Assembly (NCBI RefSeq): GCF_947250645.1
Contig: NZ_OX366334.1
Coordinates: forward strand, 1 to 64,000
Source: Wolbachia endosymbiont (group B) of Eucosma cana
GTDB lineage: Bacteria > Pseudomonadota > Alphaproteobacteria > Rickettsiales > Anaplasmataceae
Length of the DNA: 64,000 bases
Reading direction: 5' to 3'
The notes under the pieces are model-generated. The model worked only from the letters and a program-made list of their open reading frames with translations. It made no database searches and was not told the origin of the DNA. This document shows, in pieces, positions 36,908 to 46,274 of the stretch. The translations under genes and the position numbers were made by a program. The first letter of the stretch is position 1. Each line of letters begins with the position of its first letter.

Positions 36908-39019
36908 ATGATAGTAAATTATATACATAACAATCTGTGCAATGAAAAATATAACTTGATATTGTGGTTCCCTGTTTTTCAGTGTGCAGGAATTTTAACC
37001 TATTTCTCATTAAATTTTGAACCAAGCTGTGCTTTCACTATATCTATTTTTCTCTTGCTTTCACCTATACTAATTCTGATTGCAATATTATACAGGAAAT
37101 ACGCAATATTATGCATTTCTTTAATTGCAGTGCTCATAGGATTTACAACCAGCAAATTCAGAACAGATTCAGTTAATACTCACATTCTTGATAAGGAAAG
37201 GTATGTGAAAGATATTGTTGCTACAGTGAAGGATATTAATAACAGGGGCTCATACAAACAATTTCTGCTTTCTGTCTCTACTACCTCAAAATCCTCTCCT
37301 GTCATCCCAGTACTTGATACTGGGATCCAGAAAAAAAAGATATGGATTCCAGCGTTACGCGCTGGAATGACACCGTATAGAGCTCTAGATAACATCAGAA
37401 TATCAGTTAAAACCAAAGCGGAAGAAGGCATTAAAATAGGGGATCAAGTAAAATTATCAGCAAAACTCTTTCCTCCAAAAATTGCGCCTTCGGAATATGC
37501 ATATGATTTTGCAAGAATAGCATATTATCAGAAAATAAGTGCAACAGGCTTTGCAACAAGCAAAATAGTCCTGTACAAAAAGGCTGAAGCAAGAAAATTT
37601 CAAGAGTATATAGAATCTTTCCGTCAATATATCTATGAAAACCTACAGCAAAATACCAAAAAGCCACACGCGGACATAATCTCTGCATTATTAATTGGCA
37701 AAAAAGACGGGATAGATCAAAAAACTATGAATGCGATACGAGATTCAGGTATAGCACATTTATTCGCTATATCTGGTTTACATTTATCGTTTGTTGCTGG
37801 TCTATTTTTTATAGTATTCCGTAATTTATTTGCAATATCTGAAACTTTGACTCTTAAATATAACACTAAAAAAATATCTGCATTCTTTACTATCTTGCCA
37901 ACTACCTTTTATTTGTTGATTACCGGTATGCAAATTTCTGCTCAGCGTGCCTACATCATGGTGATCTTGGTACTTGTTGCAATAATCATAGAAAGGAAAT
38001 ATCGAGGATTAATAGCAATTGCGTTTGCTGCTTCGGTGATACTCATAGTGGAGCCAGAAGCAATCTTAAAGCCAGGTTTTCAAATGTCATTTTCTGCTGT
38101 TTTGGCACTAGTTGCCAGCTATCAGATCAATGCTAATAAGTTATTCAAAATAAAAATAATAAAATATTTTATGTCGATAATGATCAGCTCAATAATAGCA
38201 AGTTTAGCAACTGTTCCGTACACAATATACAATTTTAACTATTTTTCAATCAGTGGCATTATCACAAATTTGATTGCTATACCAATAGTTACACTCATTA
38301 TTATTCCACTTGGAATAATCTATGTTTTATTGATTCCTTTAGGTACTCAGTGGATTATAACGCCTCTCATGGAACGCCCAATTGACAGCGTTTTATATAT
38401 AACAAACGCAATTGCCAGTCTTCAGTATTTGGTTATTCCTATTCGCACTTTTCCTGCCTCATTAATTATTATAATAACGCTTGGGCTATTATGGTTATGC
38501 TTGTGGGAAAGGAATTGGCGTTTCTTTGGAATTTTCTTTATTGTGCTAGGTATTTTCTCTAGCGCTATGTATACAACTCCTGACATTCTAGTCAGTGCTG
38601 ATAATCTTGCTGTAAAAGAAGATGACAATTTACTATATTCCCTTACTAGAAAAAACAGAAATTTTGTTGTCAAAACGTGGGCAAAGCAAAACGGGCAGAA
38701 TCAAATTGTGAATCATACTAAATTCAGTAATTCAAACAAAAGGCTAAAATGTAATGATTATGACTGTACATATAATAAAGGAAATAATAAGTCAGTGTTG
38801 CTAGCTCATAAAAGAGAAGATATTTTAGAAAATTGTAACAATGTCGATCTAGTAATTCAGTTAAGCAAGTTTAACTATCCAGCTTGCAATACTAAAATCA
38901 TCAAATACTCTGACTTAGAGGCATATGGCACACACTCTGTTTGGCTAGCAAATAGTGGCATAAAGGTTAGCAAAGTCCGTTCTAATCGTCCTTGGCATAA
39001 GCCAAAAACTTGTTTTTAA
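36908..39019 (+). CDS. comEC: ComEC/Rec2-family membrane protein with in-frame palindrome
   Basis: A 703-residue inner-membrane protein of the DNA-uptake channel family. A hydrophobic N-terminus is followed by a DUF4131-like region, then the Competence domain with HLFAISGLHLSFVAGLFFI near residue 283, QISAQRAYIMVILVLVAI near 344 and GFQMSFSAVLALVASYQ near 391. The beta-lactamase-like C-terminal domain of long ComEC proteins is absent; only about 120 hydrophilic residues follow the last helix. Residues 131-157 (PVIPVLDTGIQKKKIWIPAL and on) are encoded by a palindromic repeat inserted in frame. Whether Wolbachia imports DNA is unknown. Confidence 0.88.
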   Translation: MIVNYIHNNLCNEKYNLILWFPVFQCAGILTYFSLNFEPSCAFTISIFLLLSPILILIAILYRKYAILCISLIAVLIGFTTSKFRTDSVNTHILDKERYVKDIVATVKDINNRGSYKQFLLSVSTTSKSSPVIPVLDTGIQKKKIWIPALRAGMTPYRALDNIRISVKTKAEEGIKIGDQVKLSAKLFPPKIAPSEYAYDFARIAYYQKISATGFATSKIVLYKKAEARKFQEYIESFRQYIYENLQQNTKKPHADIISALLIGKKDGIDQKTMNAIRDSGIAHLFAISGLHLSFVAGLFFIVFRNLFAISETLTLKYNTKKISAFFTILPTTFYLLITGMQISAQRAYIMVILVLVAIIIERKYRGLIAIAFAASVILIVEPEAILKPGFQMSFSAVLALVASYQINANKLFKIKIIKYFMSIMISSIIASLATVPYTIYNFNYFSISGIITNLIAIPIVTLIIIPLGIIYVLLIPLGTQWIITPLMERPIDSVLYITNAIASLQYLVIPIRTFPASLIIIITLGLLWLCLWERNWRFFGIFFIVLGIFSSAMYTTPDILVSADNLAVKEDDNLLYSLTRKNRNFVVKTWAKQNGQNQIVNHTKFSNSNKRLKCNDYDCTYNKGNNKSVLLAHKREDILENCNNVDLVIQLSKFNYPACNTKIIKYSDLEAYGTHSVWLANSGIKVSKVRSNRPWHKPKTCF
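37301..37371. repeat. palindromic element translated within comEC
   Basis: A 71-bp palindrome starting GTCATCCCAG and ending CTGGAATGAC, with inner repeats CCCAGTACTTGATACTGGGA and TTCCAGCGTTACGCGCTGGAA (shown as arms). It matches the elements between genes at 13.4, 52.8-53.1 and 56.3 kb. It adds about 24-27 residues without a stop or frameshift, in a soluble loop between the first membrane segments and the Competence domain. Published work reports protein-coding palindromic repeats in Wolbachia. Confidence 0.88.
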
Positions 39020-39064
39020 AGTATCATTTATATATAATTACTTAATTAGGATGCAAGGAAATTT

Positions 39065-40873
39065 ATGCCTTTAGATACAACAAATCCTTTCAATGTTAAA
39101 GTAGATCATAATTTTGCCAAAATAGATGATGCTATTGGTTTTTTTCCTAGGTTATGGCGTGCAACAAAGAAATATTCTGTAAGTAACACTCTACCCATAG
39201 CGATTGTAAATATTTGGCTTCAATTTTCTTTGGCTTATGTAGCTGCAATAATAATAACCCATAATGATCTAAGGTTTATTACAGATATTTTTAACCCAAC
39301 ATTCATGCCAATTTACACTTTGGTTTCTATTATTCTTTTAACAACTTTTGTAGCCTCTTCTGCTATGAGATATATGCATAAGCAGGAGATAAAAGAAGGA
39401 GAAAAGTTGATAGAGGAATTAATAAATAATAAAATTAGAGGTGGCAAAGACAACGAGATGAGTGAAATCGCTGAAAATGCTCTGAAAATAGAGATAAAAC
39501 CAAATTTAAGTCTTATAGATTCCAAAAAAGCAAACTTTTCAATAGTTTTGCCAATTTCTGAAAATCAGAAAAAAATATTAGATAATCAAATACAAGAGAA
39601 TAAAAATAAGGCCATTTTTCTTACCATACCATATGTAATTAGTGCTGTAATTATAGTTGGTGCGTTAATACAAAATAGATTGAGCTTTGCCAATATTCAG
39701 GCTTTGGAATGGGTTCCAGTTGTACTGGCTAGTATCATTGCTATCGTTGGAATATGTATAACATTCAGCAAGCTAAAAACCAATGAGATAAACAATAATC
39801 ATAATATTGTTAAAAAATTTAATAATTTAGATATTCTCTTTCCATGCAGAAGAGGTGGTTTTGTATCGGTAATGGAAAAAAAGACAAAAGATGAGGAAGA
39901 AAATGATCCAATATCTCGATTAATAAAATTACTAGATAAGCACTTGACTAATTTTACAGATAAAATTGTTGACTCATTTGATAAGCGCTTAGATGAAGCT
40001 AAAGATCTACTTGATAGCAAACTTCTAAAACCTGCAAATGATGAAATTCAAGAAACACTTGTTCATCTACAAGGAATTAGAGGAGACATCAAAAAAGATT
40101 TAGATAAGTTGCGTAAGGAAATGATGGTCATTTTAAGCGAAGCTAAAGAGCTGGCAAAAAGAACAAATTCACTAAAAATTGAAAGCATTTTTTCTAGTTT
40201 AGAGAATACTATTAAAATCGCTGAAGATAAGGTTGAGCGATTTGAACCAAGCAGATTAGTTGGCTTTTTTCAATCTGGAGAAAGAACAATTAGCGATGAT
40301 CGTGAGTTCATAGATACATTGGAAAAACAAAAAGAAGAAGCGGAAAAGATAAAGAACGAATTAGAAGAAGAACTAAAAAAAGTAAAAGATGAGCTAGCAG
40401 AATTAAAGAATAAACAGACTCAATCAAATGAACCTAATAGCAGTGAAGGCAGTATTACTGCTACTTCTCTTGAAAAACAGCGAGATGAAGAGAAAAAAGC
40501 AATAGAAAAACATAGATTATTAAAATCAAAAAAAAGGATGAAAGAGCTGGAGCAAGAAAATGCAAAATTGGAAAAAGAATTATCTGAACAAGAAAAAATG
40601 GATGAATGGAGAAAAAAAGTTAACGGTAAAGCAAGTGACTTTCTATATTATTTATTAGAGTCTATTAAGCTAGAAGAAAAAGATAAAAAAGAAGAAAAGA
40701 GGGAGTTAACGCTACGGGATTTTGATAATAAAATAATAATTTACTGGAAAGATGGCTCTCAAACAATTTGCCATATTAAAAAACAAGACGGCCTTCAAAT
40801 TCAACCTAGTACAAAAGTTGATTTTGTGAATCCAGATGTTCATGCAGCATTCAAAGTAGCTTGCGCAGGGTAG
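39065..40873 (+). CDS. hypothetical membrane protein with coiled coil
   Basis: A 602-residue protein I cannot assign. Four hydrophobic segments are seen: AIVNIWLQFSLAYVAAIIIT (about 47-66), YTLVSIILLTTFVASSA (82-98), IFLTIPYVISAVIIVGALI (184-202) and WVPVVLASIIAIVGICITF (216-234). The remaining 365 residues are charged and helical, with strong coiled-coil heptads near 420-460 (EEAEKIKNELEEELKKVKDE) and 485-525. The C-terminus is a compact piece, IIYWKDGSQTICHIKKQDG. Its stop overlaps the next gene by one base. The layout resembles an inner-membrane anchor with a long cytoplasmic stalk. Confidence 0.72.
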   Translation: MPLDTTNPFNVKVDHNFAKIDDAIGFFPRLWRATKKYSVSNTLPIAIVNIWLQFSLAYVAAIIITHNDLRFITDIFNPTFMPIYTLVSIILLTTFVASSAMRYMHKQEIKEGEKLIEELINNKIRGGKDNEMSEIAENALKIEIKPNLSLIDSKKANFSIVLPISENQKKILDNQIQENKNKAIFLTIPYVISAVIIVGALIQNRLSFANIQALEWVPVVLASIIAIVGICITFSKLKTNEINNNHNIVKKFNNLDILFPCRRGGFVSVMEKKTKDEEENDPISRLIKLLDKHLTNFTDKIVDSFDKRLDEAKDLLDSKLLKPANDEIQETLVHLQGIRGDIKKDLDKLRKEMMVILSEAKELAKRTNSLKIESIFSSLENTIKIAEDKVERFEPSRLVGFFQSGERTISDDREFIDTLEKQKEEAEKIKNELEEELKKVKDELAELKNKQTQSNEPNSSEGSITATSLEKQRDEEKKAIEKHRLLKSKKRMKELEQENAKLEKELSEQEKMDEWRKKVNGKASDFLYYLLESIKLEEKDKKEEKRELTLRDFDNKIIIYWKDGSQTICHIKKQDGLQIQPSTKVDFVNPDVHAAFKVACAG

Positions 40874-41826
40874 TGACCATAGATATAACCTTAAATGTTA
40901 ATAGTGACGAAAAAAAATTAAGGCTAGATACTTACATAGCTAAAAAGTGTAACATATCACGCAGTAAAGCACAAAGATTGATACAAGATGAGCGGGTAAC
41001 ATTACTTGGCACGCCGATAATTAATAATGACCACATAGTAAAACCAGGTGAAGAGTATATAGTACATCTCGTTCAACCTGACATATCCACATCAATTGAA
41101 CCTAACTATAATATAAAGCTTGATATCATCTACGAAGATGGGGACATTATAGTTCTGAGTAAACAAAGTAGATTAACAGTACACCCAGGTGCTGGAACAA
41201 ACAATGATACACTCCTGAATGCAGTGATCGCTCACCTTGGCAAAATTCCATATATAAATACAAGACCAGGAATTGTTCACAGGCTTGATAAAGATACTAG
41301 TGGACTCATGGTAATTGCAAAAAATGAACAATCCCACAGCTTCTTGTCTGAACTGCTATCAAATCGTAAAATAAAACGGGAATACTTAGCAGTAATTTGG
41401 GGAGCATTACCTAATCTGCAAGGAACAGTAAAAACCCATATTGCTCCAAAACGCAGTAATAAAGAAATGATGTGTGTCACAAAAACAGCAGGTAAATTAG
41501 CAATCACTCATTATTCAGTGAAGAAAATTATAGGGCAAGCAAGCCTGGTTAAATGTACTTTAGAGACAGGCAGAACACACCAAATTCGAGTACACATGAG
41601 CCACATAGGACATTCTGTAGTTGGTGATCAAGTTTACGGAAAAAATAGTAGTAAAAGTGAAAAACATGCTAAAAACTCTGACTTTATCCGTAATTTCAAT
41701 AGACAGGCACTACATGCTCACACGCTAGGCTTATATCATCCAAAAAGTAAAGAATATATAGAATTTGTTTCTGATTTACCACAAGACATGCAAGTCTTAA
41801 TCGGTGAATTTGAAAATATATCTTAA
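40873..41826 (+). CDS. rluD: RluC/RluD-type 23S rRNA pseudouridine synthase
   Basis: Isomerises uridines of 23S rRNA. I start at GTG 40873, whose G is the last base of the upstream TAG (TAGTG junction); TTG 40861 is an alternative four codons up. The 317-residue protein has an N-terminal S4 domain (LRLDTYIAKKCNISRSKAQR) and the catalytic motif GIVHRLDKDTSGLMVIAK near residue 135 with the active Asp. ETGRTHQIRVHMSHIGHSV near 233 completes the family set. RluC and RluD cannot be separated by eye, so the symbol is tentative. Confidence 0.9.
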   Translation: MTIDITLNVNSDEKKLRLDTYIAKKCNISRSKAQRLIQDERVTLLGTPIINNDHIVKPGEEYIVHLVQPDISTSIEPNYNIKLDIIYEDGDIIVLSKQSRLTVHPGAGTNNDTLLNAVIAHLGKIPYINTRPGIVHRLDKDTSGLMVIAKNEQSHSFLSELLSNRKIKREYLAVIWGALPNLQGTVKTHIAPKRSNKEMMCVTKTAGKLAITHYSVKKIIGQASLVKCTLETGRTHQIRVHMSHIGHSVVGDQVYGKNSSKSEKHAKNSDFIRNFNRQALHAHTLGLYHPKSKEYIEFVSDLPQDMQVLIGEFENIS

Positions 41827-41832
41827 CAACAT

Positions 41833-42013
41833 TCATATCAATATTATCATCCATGTTATCAAGAAGTTAATTAATGAGAGAAAAACTGCTGCACTACCTA
41901 GATCTTTCACTTTTTTTGAAAGTATATGTTGTTCACTGGAAATACGCTCAATTATTGCTTCAAAAGCAGTGTTAATAATTTCTACAATTAACACCAAAAA
42001 TAGGCTACTTATA
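41833..42013 (-). pseudogene. dgkA: diacylglycerol kinase, C-terminal stump
   Basis: On the minus strand an open frame ends at a TGA at 41833-41835, seven bases from the rluD stop. It reads LFLVLIVEIINTAFEAIIER, then HILSKKVKDLGSAAVFLSL, the conserved last helix and KDLGSAAV motif of DgkA. The 5' part, including the first membrane helix and the N-terminal Glu motif, is missing because an IS630-family element starts at the TA at 42012. The sequence beyond that element is not dgkA but an IS4-type remnant, so the gene was lost in at least two steps. Confidence 0.82.
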
Positions 42014-42094
42014 CCAATTCCCGTTACACGGGAAACAGATAGACAATAATGGAAGAAAAGCCATAATGAAATAAGTGAAATAGTTTAGGTATAA

Positions 42095-42574
42095 ATGGCA
42101 CTCAGATCAAAATTATTGGATGAAGAAGTAGTAAAATCAGCAAAAGAGATGCTGAAGAAAGTAAGGAATAATGCATATGTTTCAAAAAAACTAAACGCTG
42201 TAATTGCAGCAAAAAAGTACAGTATAACGTCTGTAGCAAAAATATATTGCATTTCAAGAAAGGCACTAACTTCGTGGATAAAACTCTTGAAATTTGGCAG
42301 AGAAGAAAAACTGTTTGCTCCTCGATCACGCCGAAGAAAAACTAAATTAAATCAGGCTCAACTACAGCAAATTGAAGCATGGATAGAAGAAAACCCTAAT
42401 ATTACCATTAAAGAAATGAGAATAAGAATACAGGAAAAGTTCGACTTAAATATTAGCAAATCTACAGTACACCGCCATATGCAAAAGATGAAATTTTCAT
42501 ATATTACACCAAGACCAGTACACAACGTACAAGATAAAAGTAAACAAGAGGAATTCAAAAAAAAATCTCAATGA
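42095..42574 (+). CDS. IS630-family transposase, N-terminal part
   Basis: A 159-residue product with a helix-turn-helix in SVAKIYCISRKALTSWIKLL near residue 50 and a second winged region KEMRIRIQEKFDLNISKSTV near 106. Both fit the bipartite DNA-binding half of IS630 transposases. It ends in the A9 run, where a +1 slip would continue into the catalytic half. It starts at ATG. Confidence 0.85.
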   Translation: MALRSKLLDEEVVKSAKEMLKKVRNNAYVSKKLNAVIAAKKYSITSVAKIYCISRKALTSWIKLLKFGREEKLFAPRSRRRKTKLNQAQLQQIEAWIEENPNITIKEMRIRIQEKFDLNISKSTVHRHMQKMKFSYITPRPVHNVQDKSKQEEFKKKSQ

Positions 42575-43106
42575 AGTTATTGGAAAGTATCCTGAAAAAG
42601 AGCTATTTTTCTTTGATGAATCAAGGTTTGGCACACATTCGAAAGTTGGGCATGGATGGTTTAAAAAAGGTACTAGAACTCGGGTTAAAATAAAGTTAGG
42701 TAGGCATAATTTTTATCTCTACAGTGCAGTTAATCCTAAAAATGGAGAGAGTTTTAGCTTATTTGCACCAAATGTTAACACTGATTGCATGAATATATTT
42801 CTTGAGCAAATGTTGCAATATCTAGGGACAAGAGAAGCTGTTCTTGTTATGGACTGTGCTAGTTGGCATAAGTCAAAAAATTTAAAGGTACCTAAAAACA
42901 TTGAGATTATATACCTACCTCCATATTCACCTGAACTTAATCCTGTTGAGAGGCTTTGGTTATATATAAAACAGAACATTTTGCGCAATAAAATATACAG
43001 TACTATTGCTTTGCTTGAGAGCACTTTATGCAAATTTCTTACCTCTCTTGCTACTTCTACAATTAAACAACTCTGCTCTGTTTCCTATTTGACTCCACAA
43101 CAATGA
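42567..43106 (+). CDS. IS630-family transposase, catalytic part (+1 frame)
   Basis: An open frame entered by +1 slipping at 42557-42565, with no obvious start of its own. The catalytic residues are in ELFFFDESRFG (first Asp), EAVLVMDCASWHKS (second Asp) and PPYSPELNPVERLW (final Glu). The rest reads to a TGA just before the right end. All three are intact. The downstream Met at 42789 would exclude the first Asp, so an independent product from there would be inactive. Confidence 0.82.
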   Translation, partial: LNEVIGKYPEKELFFFDESRFGTHSKVGHGWFKKGTRTRVKIKLGRHNFYLYSAVNPKNGESFSLFAPNVNTDCMNIFLEQMLQYLGTREAVLVMDCASWHKSKNLKVPKNIEIIYLPPYSPELNPVERLWLYIKQNILRNKIYSTIALLESTLCKFLTSLATSTIKQLCSVSYLTPQQ

Positions 43107-43115
43107 GAATTGGTA

Positions 43116-44095
43116 TTACTCTGTAATACTTGCTCAGCACTAATTTTATCCTCTGGAATATTAGTTTTGACCAGTTCAACAATTTCTGATTCCTTTTGGA
43201 AGATCATGTGATTTTGCCAATTTATTAGCTTTTCTTCTTCTGGCTAGAGACTGCTCTTCAGTTAATTTATGACATATCATTCTTACTCTAATCTTTGCTT
43301 CTTTTCCCAACAACACCTTCATTTCTAAAAATAGCTTGTCTCCTAAACATTCCAATAATTCCATTTTTTGATTTGTTTCTATAGCATATACATTGGTATC
43401 AACGACTTATAAAATAAGCTCCCGTTCCATTGATCTGTTTAAAAGAACTTGAACCAAGGTCAGATATTAGCAACTTCTCCCTATAACCTTCTTACTCCCT
43501 CCGTTATGTTAAGTTGATCCAATGTCTGATTTAGGTAATCAAAAACTAATTTTAACTTTATTCCACACTTAGTGTTACTCTCATAACCTTTGTCCATAAC
43601 CTTTATATAGATTTTCCATGCTGTTAGGCAAAGCTACTATCCAATGCTTTTAAATTGCTGCAAGATTCTACAATCAATTTGCAGGGTATTTTAAATAAAG
43701 CCATTGTACATTCTTTTCATAAATTCTACTGCTTCTTTAGTAAACCTGAAATCTAAACCCTGTTTCGTTATTATCACAGATTCTTCATTTAATAATTGGC
43801 ACATTGTATCTATGATTCAGTTTGTAACCCCTATATTACCCAAAATTATAGCTTTTATGAATCATCAATTACTCAATTTTCTTTTCCTTTTCTGTTTCAA
43901 TTATTTGCCATTTCATTGAAAAATTTGTTGAGGTAATTTGATAAGCAAGTTATTTTATTCATCATTAGTTCTCTCACTAAAATATATCCGAGAGAATTTT
44001 ATATCTTCTTATCCTATCTTCTTCATACCTTTATTTCCTTAACTTGACCCTTATGCTTTTTTGAATGTTCCCGAATTGTGGTGGTTGCCATCCTT
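43116..44095 (-). pseudogene. IS4-type transposase remnant
   Basis: The minus strand, read with several frameshifts and stops, gives MATTTIREHSKKHKGQVKEI near 44095, CQLLNEESVIITKQGLDFRF near 43800, VMDKGYESNTKCGIKLKLVF near 43580, SDLGSSSFKQINGTGAYFIS near 43440 and MELLECLGDKLFLEMKVLLG near 43364, ending KISAEQVL. These are successive parts of one IS4-family (DDE_Tnp_1) transposase. The C-terminus is cut where the IS630 element begins. It cannot make a working protein. Confidence 0.75.
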
Positions 44096-44188
44096 CTCCA
44101 CATATGTCGTCATTACCAAACGTTCAATTTTTAATTTATCTAAAAGAGGGTAAACTCCAGTATTTTAGACATAATAGGAGGTTACCCA

Positions 44189-44485
44189 TTGAATAAGAAT
44201 GTAACAGAATTATTCTGTTTTGTAGATGATTATTGTAAAATGATAGACAAAAATTTTGCAGGTAGATTATTATCCAATGGTAAAAAACCTACAATAGTGC
44301 CAGAAATAACGCATTCCGAAATTATAACAATAATTTTGTTATATCAGCAATCTAAACTTTAAATCATTTTACATACGTTACTTACAGTTGCTGCATAAGT
44401 CAGACTTTTCCAGACTACCTTCTTATGATAGATTTATTGCGCTAAAACCTCGAGTTTTATGGTATTTAGCAATAAAGATCACCTA
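44189..44485 (+). pseudogene. IS982-type transposase N-terminal remnant
   Basis: From a TTG at 44189 with TAGGAGG eight bases before it, the frame reads NKNVTELFCFVDDYCKMIDK, then KKPTIVPEITHSEIITIILL, and stops at 44362. After a decayed stretch, RLPSYDRFIALKPRVLWYLA is found in another frame near 44430. These match the N-terminal 100 residues of IS982-family transposases. The catalytic remainder is absent. The 160 bases from here to the tldD stop hold nothing I can name. Confidence 0.75.
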
Positions 44486-44647
44486 TTGAATTCTATGATA
44501 TTATTTTTTGTGAGATTGTTATACACGTTATGGCAAGAAAGGCAGAGAGATTTGTTAAGTAGTTTTTGCATCTATATGGGCTACTTGGATAATGGTTACA
44601 ATGTTTGTACAATTGTACAGCATGAGCTGAGTTCGCTTAGCACTTAT

Positions 44648-46066
44648 CTACATTTCAGTTCCACCAACAGTTATTGCATCGACCTTAAGTGTTGGCTGAC
44701 CAACTCCAACAGGCACATTTTGCCCGTCTTTTGAGCACGTACCAACACCAGGATCTAACTTTAGATCATTACCAATCATTGATACTTTTTTTAGCACTGT
44801 TGGCCCATCACCAATTAGTGTTGCTCCTTTCACTGGCTGTGTAATTTTACCATTTTCTATTAGGTAAGCTTCTGAAGATGAGAAAACAAATTTTCCTGAT
44901 GTTATATCAACTTGTCCACCACCAAAATTTACTGCATATAGGCCTCTTTTTACACTGGATATTATTTCTTCTGGTGCATATTTTCCTGCCAACATATAGG
45001 TGTTTGTCATGCGTGGCATAGTAACTTCTTTGTAACTTTCTCTTCTACCATTACCAGTTGGATTTACACCCATAAGTTTAGCGTTCATATGATCTTGCAT
45101 ATATCCTTTTAGAATTCCATCTTCTATAAGCACATTATAGCCAGGTAAAGTACCCTCATCGTCTATGCTAATAGAACCACGCAAATTAGGTAGAGTTCCA
45201 TTATCAACTACAGTAATGTTACTGGCTGCCACCTGTTTACCCATAGAATTTGAAAATGCCGAGATTCCTTTACGGTTAAAATCACCCTCAAGTCCATGAC
45301 CTACAGCTTCATGCAATAATATCCCTGGCCAACCTGAACCTAAAACAACTGTCATCTCTCCAGCCGGAGCTGGAATTGCCTCAAGATTTACTAGCGCTTG
45401 CTCTAACGCTTGGTTTGCAACTTCTTTCCACTTCTTCTCAGAAACAAATTTACTATAAGAGTCTCTTCCACCATGCCCTGCAGAACCTCTCTCAGCTCGG
45501 CCATTTTTCTCTACGATGACTAGTACATTAAAACGTACCAAAGGCCTAATATCGCTTAACCTGTGATCATCTTTTATTATTTGTACAACTTGCCATTCTC
45601 CATTTAGAGTTATTTTTACCTGCTTCACGCAATTATTCTTCGACCTTACATACTCATTAACCTCATTAAGTAGTTTAATCTTTGAGCTCAGGTCCATTTC
45701 ATTTATGGGATTAATCGTTGAATACAGGCTTTTTGCCTCCTCATTTAAGTTTACTGAATTCGTTTTGCTTAAAGATGCTGAACTTTTTACCATGGAAGCA
45801 GCTTTACTAATTTCTTTTTCGCTAATCTCAGAAGAGCAAACAAAAGACGTACTATCTTCACAAAAAGACCTTAGACCAAATCCTCTTCTGATATTTAAAT
45901 CCATATGTTTTAATATATTATCATCAAAAACTAGGGATTCTGATTGGCAAAACTCTAAAAATAGCTCACCACCATCACTATTGCTCAAAGCGTTGTTGAC
46001 TATTTTATATACATTATTAATATTAACATTGTTCTGAGCAAAAAATATTTGATCTAGATTTGGCAT
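44648..46066 (-). CDS. tldD: metalloprotease TldD
   Basis: A cytoplasmic zinc peptidase that works with TldE (PmbA). It is 472 residues long. The metal-binding HEAVGHGLEGDF is near residue 258 (HExxxH form), followed by SIDDEGTLPGYNVLIEDG near 297 and GRRESYKEVTMPRMTNTY near 340. TldE is not in the window. The gene ends beside the transposon graveyard but its sequence is complete to the expected VDAITVGGTEM end. Confidence 0.95.
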   Translation of the reverse strand: MPNLDQIFFAQNNVNINNVYKIVNNALSNSDGGELFLEFCQSESLVFDDNILKHMDLNIRRGFGLRSFCEDSTSFVCSSEISEKEISKAASMVKSSASLSKTNSVNLNEEAKSLYSTINPINEMDLSSKIKLLNEVNEYVRSKNNCVKQVKITLNGEWQVVQIIKDDHRLSDIRPLVRFNVLVIVEKNGRAERGSAGHGGRDSYSKFVSEKKWKEVANQALEQALVNLEAIPAPAGEMTVVLGSGWPGILLHEAVGHGLEGDFNRKGISAFSNSMGKQVAASNITVVDNGTLPNLRGSISIDDEGTLPGYNVLIEDGILKGYMQDHMNAKLMGVNPTGNGRRESYKEVTMPRMTNTYMLAGKYAPEEIISSVKRGLYAVNFGGGQVDITSGKFVFSSSEAYLIENGKITQPVKGATLIGDGPTVLKKVSMIGNDLKLDPGVGTCSKDGQNVPVGVGQPTLKVDAITVGGTEM

Positions 46067-46128
46067 TACCTTTAAGTTAAAAACTATTTGAGTATATTAT
46101 TTTATTTTAACATAGTAAATCACAAAAA

Positions 46129-46213
46129 GCCCGGGTGGCGGAATTGGTAGACGCGCTAGCTTCAGGTGCTAGTAACTTTTCAAGTTGTGGAAGTTCAAGT
46201 CTTCTCCCGGGCA
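46129..46213 (+). tRNA. tRNA-Leu (CAG)
   Basis: An 85-base class II tRNA. The acceptor GCCCGGG pairs fully with CCCGGGC, the anticodon loop TTCAGGT holds CAG between CTAGC/GCTAG stem arms, a long variable arm follows, and the T-loop reads GTTCAAGTC. CCA is not encoded. Confidence 0.95.
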
Positions 46214-46274
46214 CTCTGTATTGATTTTCAAGTCAATTAATGTTATGATATAATATGTATTTACTGTTAAGTTT

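Larger units (their letters stand above)
42014..43113 (+). mobile_element. IS630-family (Tc1/mariner-like) element
   Basis: About 1,100 bp bounded by the inverted ends CCAATTC and GAATTGG and flanked by TA on both sides, the standard target duplication of this family. It carries an N-terminal DNA-binding ORF and a DDE ORF separated by a +1 shift at a run of nine A residues (42557-42565). It lies between the dgkA stump and an IS4-type remnant. No stop codon interrupts either part, so it may be active if frameshifting occurs. Confidence 0.85.

Noticed and set aside
41804..42049. An 81-residue plus-strand ORF after rluD
   Set aside because: It lies antisense to the recognisable dgkA stump and runs into the IS630 end.
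43704..43919. A 71-residue plus-strand ORF
   Set aside because: It is antisense to the IS4-type remnant, which gives clear transposase peptides on the minus strand.
44459..44734. A 91-residue ORF crossing into the 3' end of tldD
   Set aside because: It overlaps decayed IS982-type sequence and tldD coding DNA in the opposite strand; no support as a gene.
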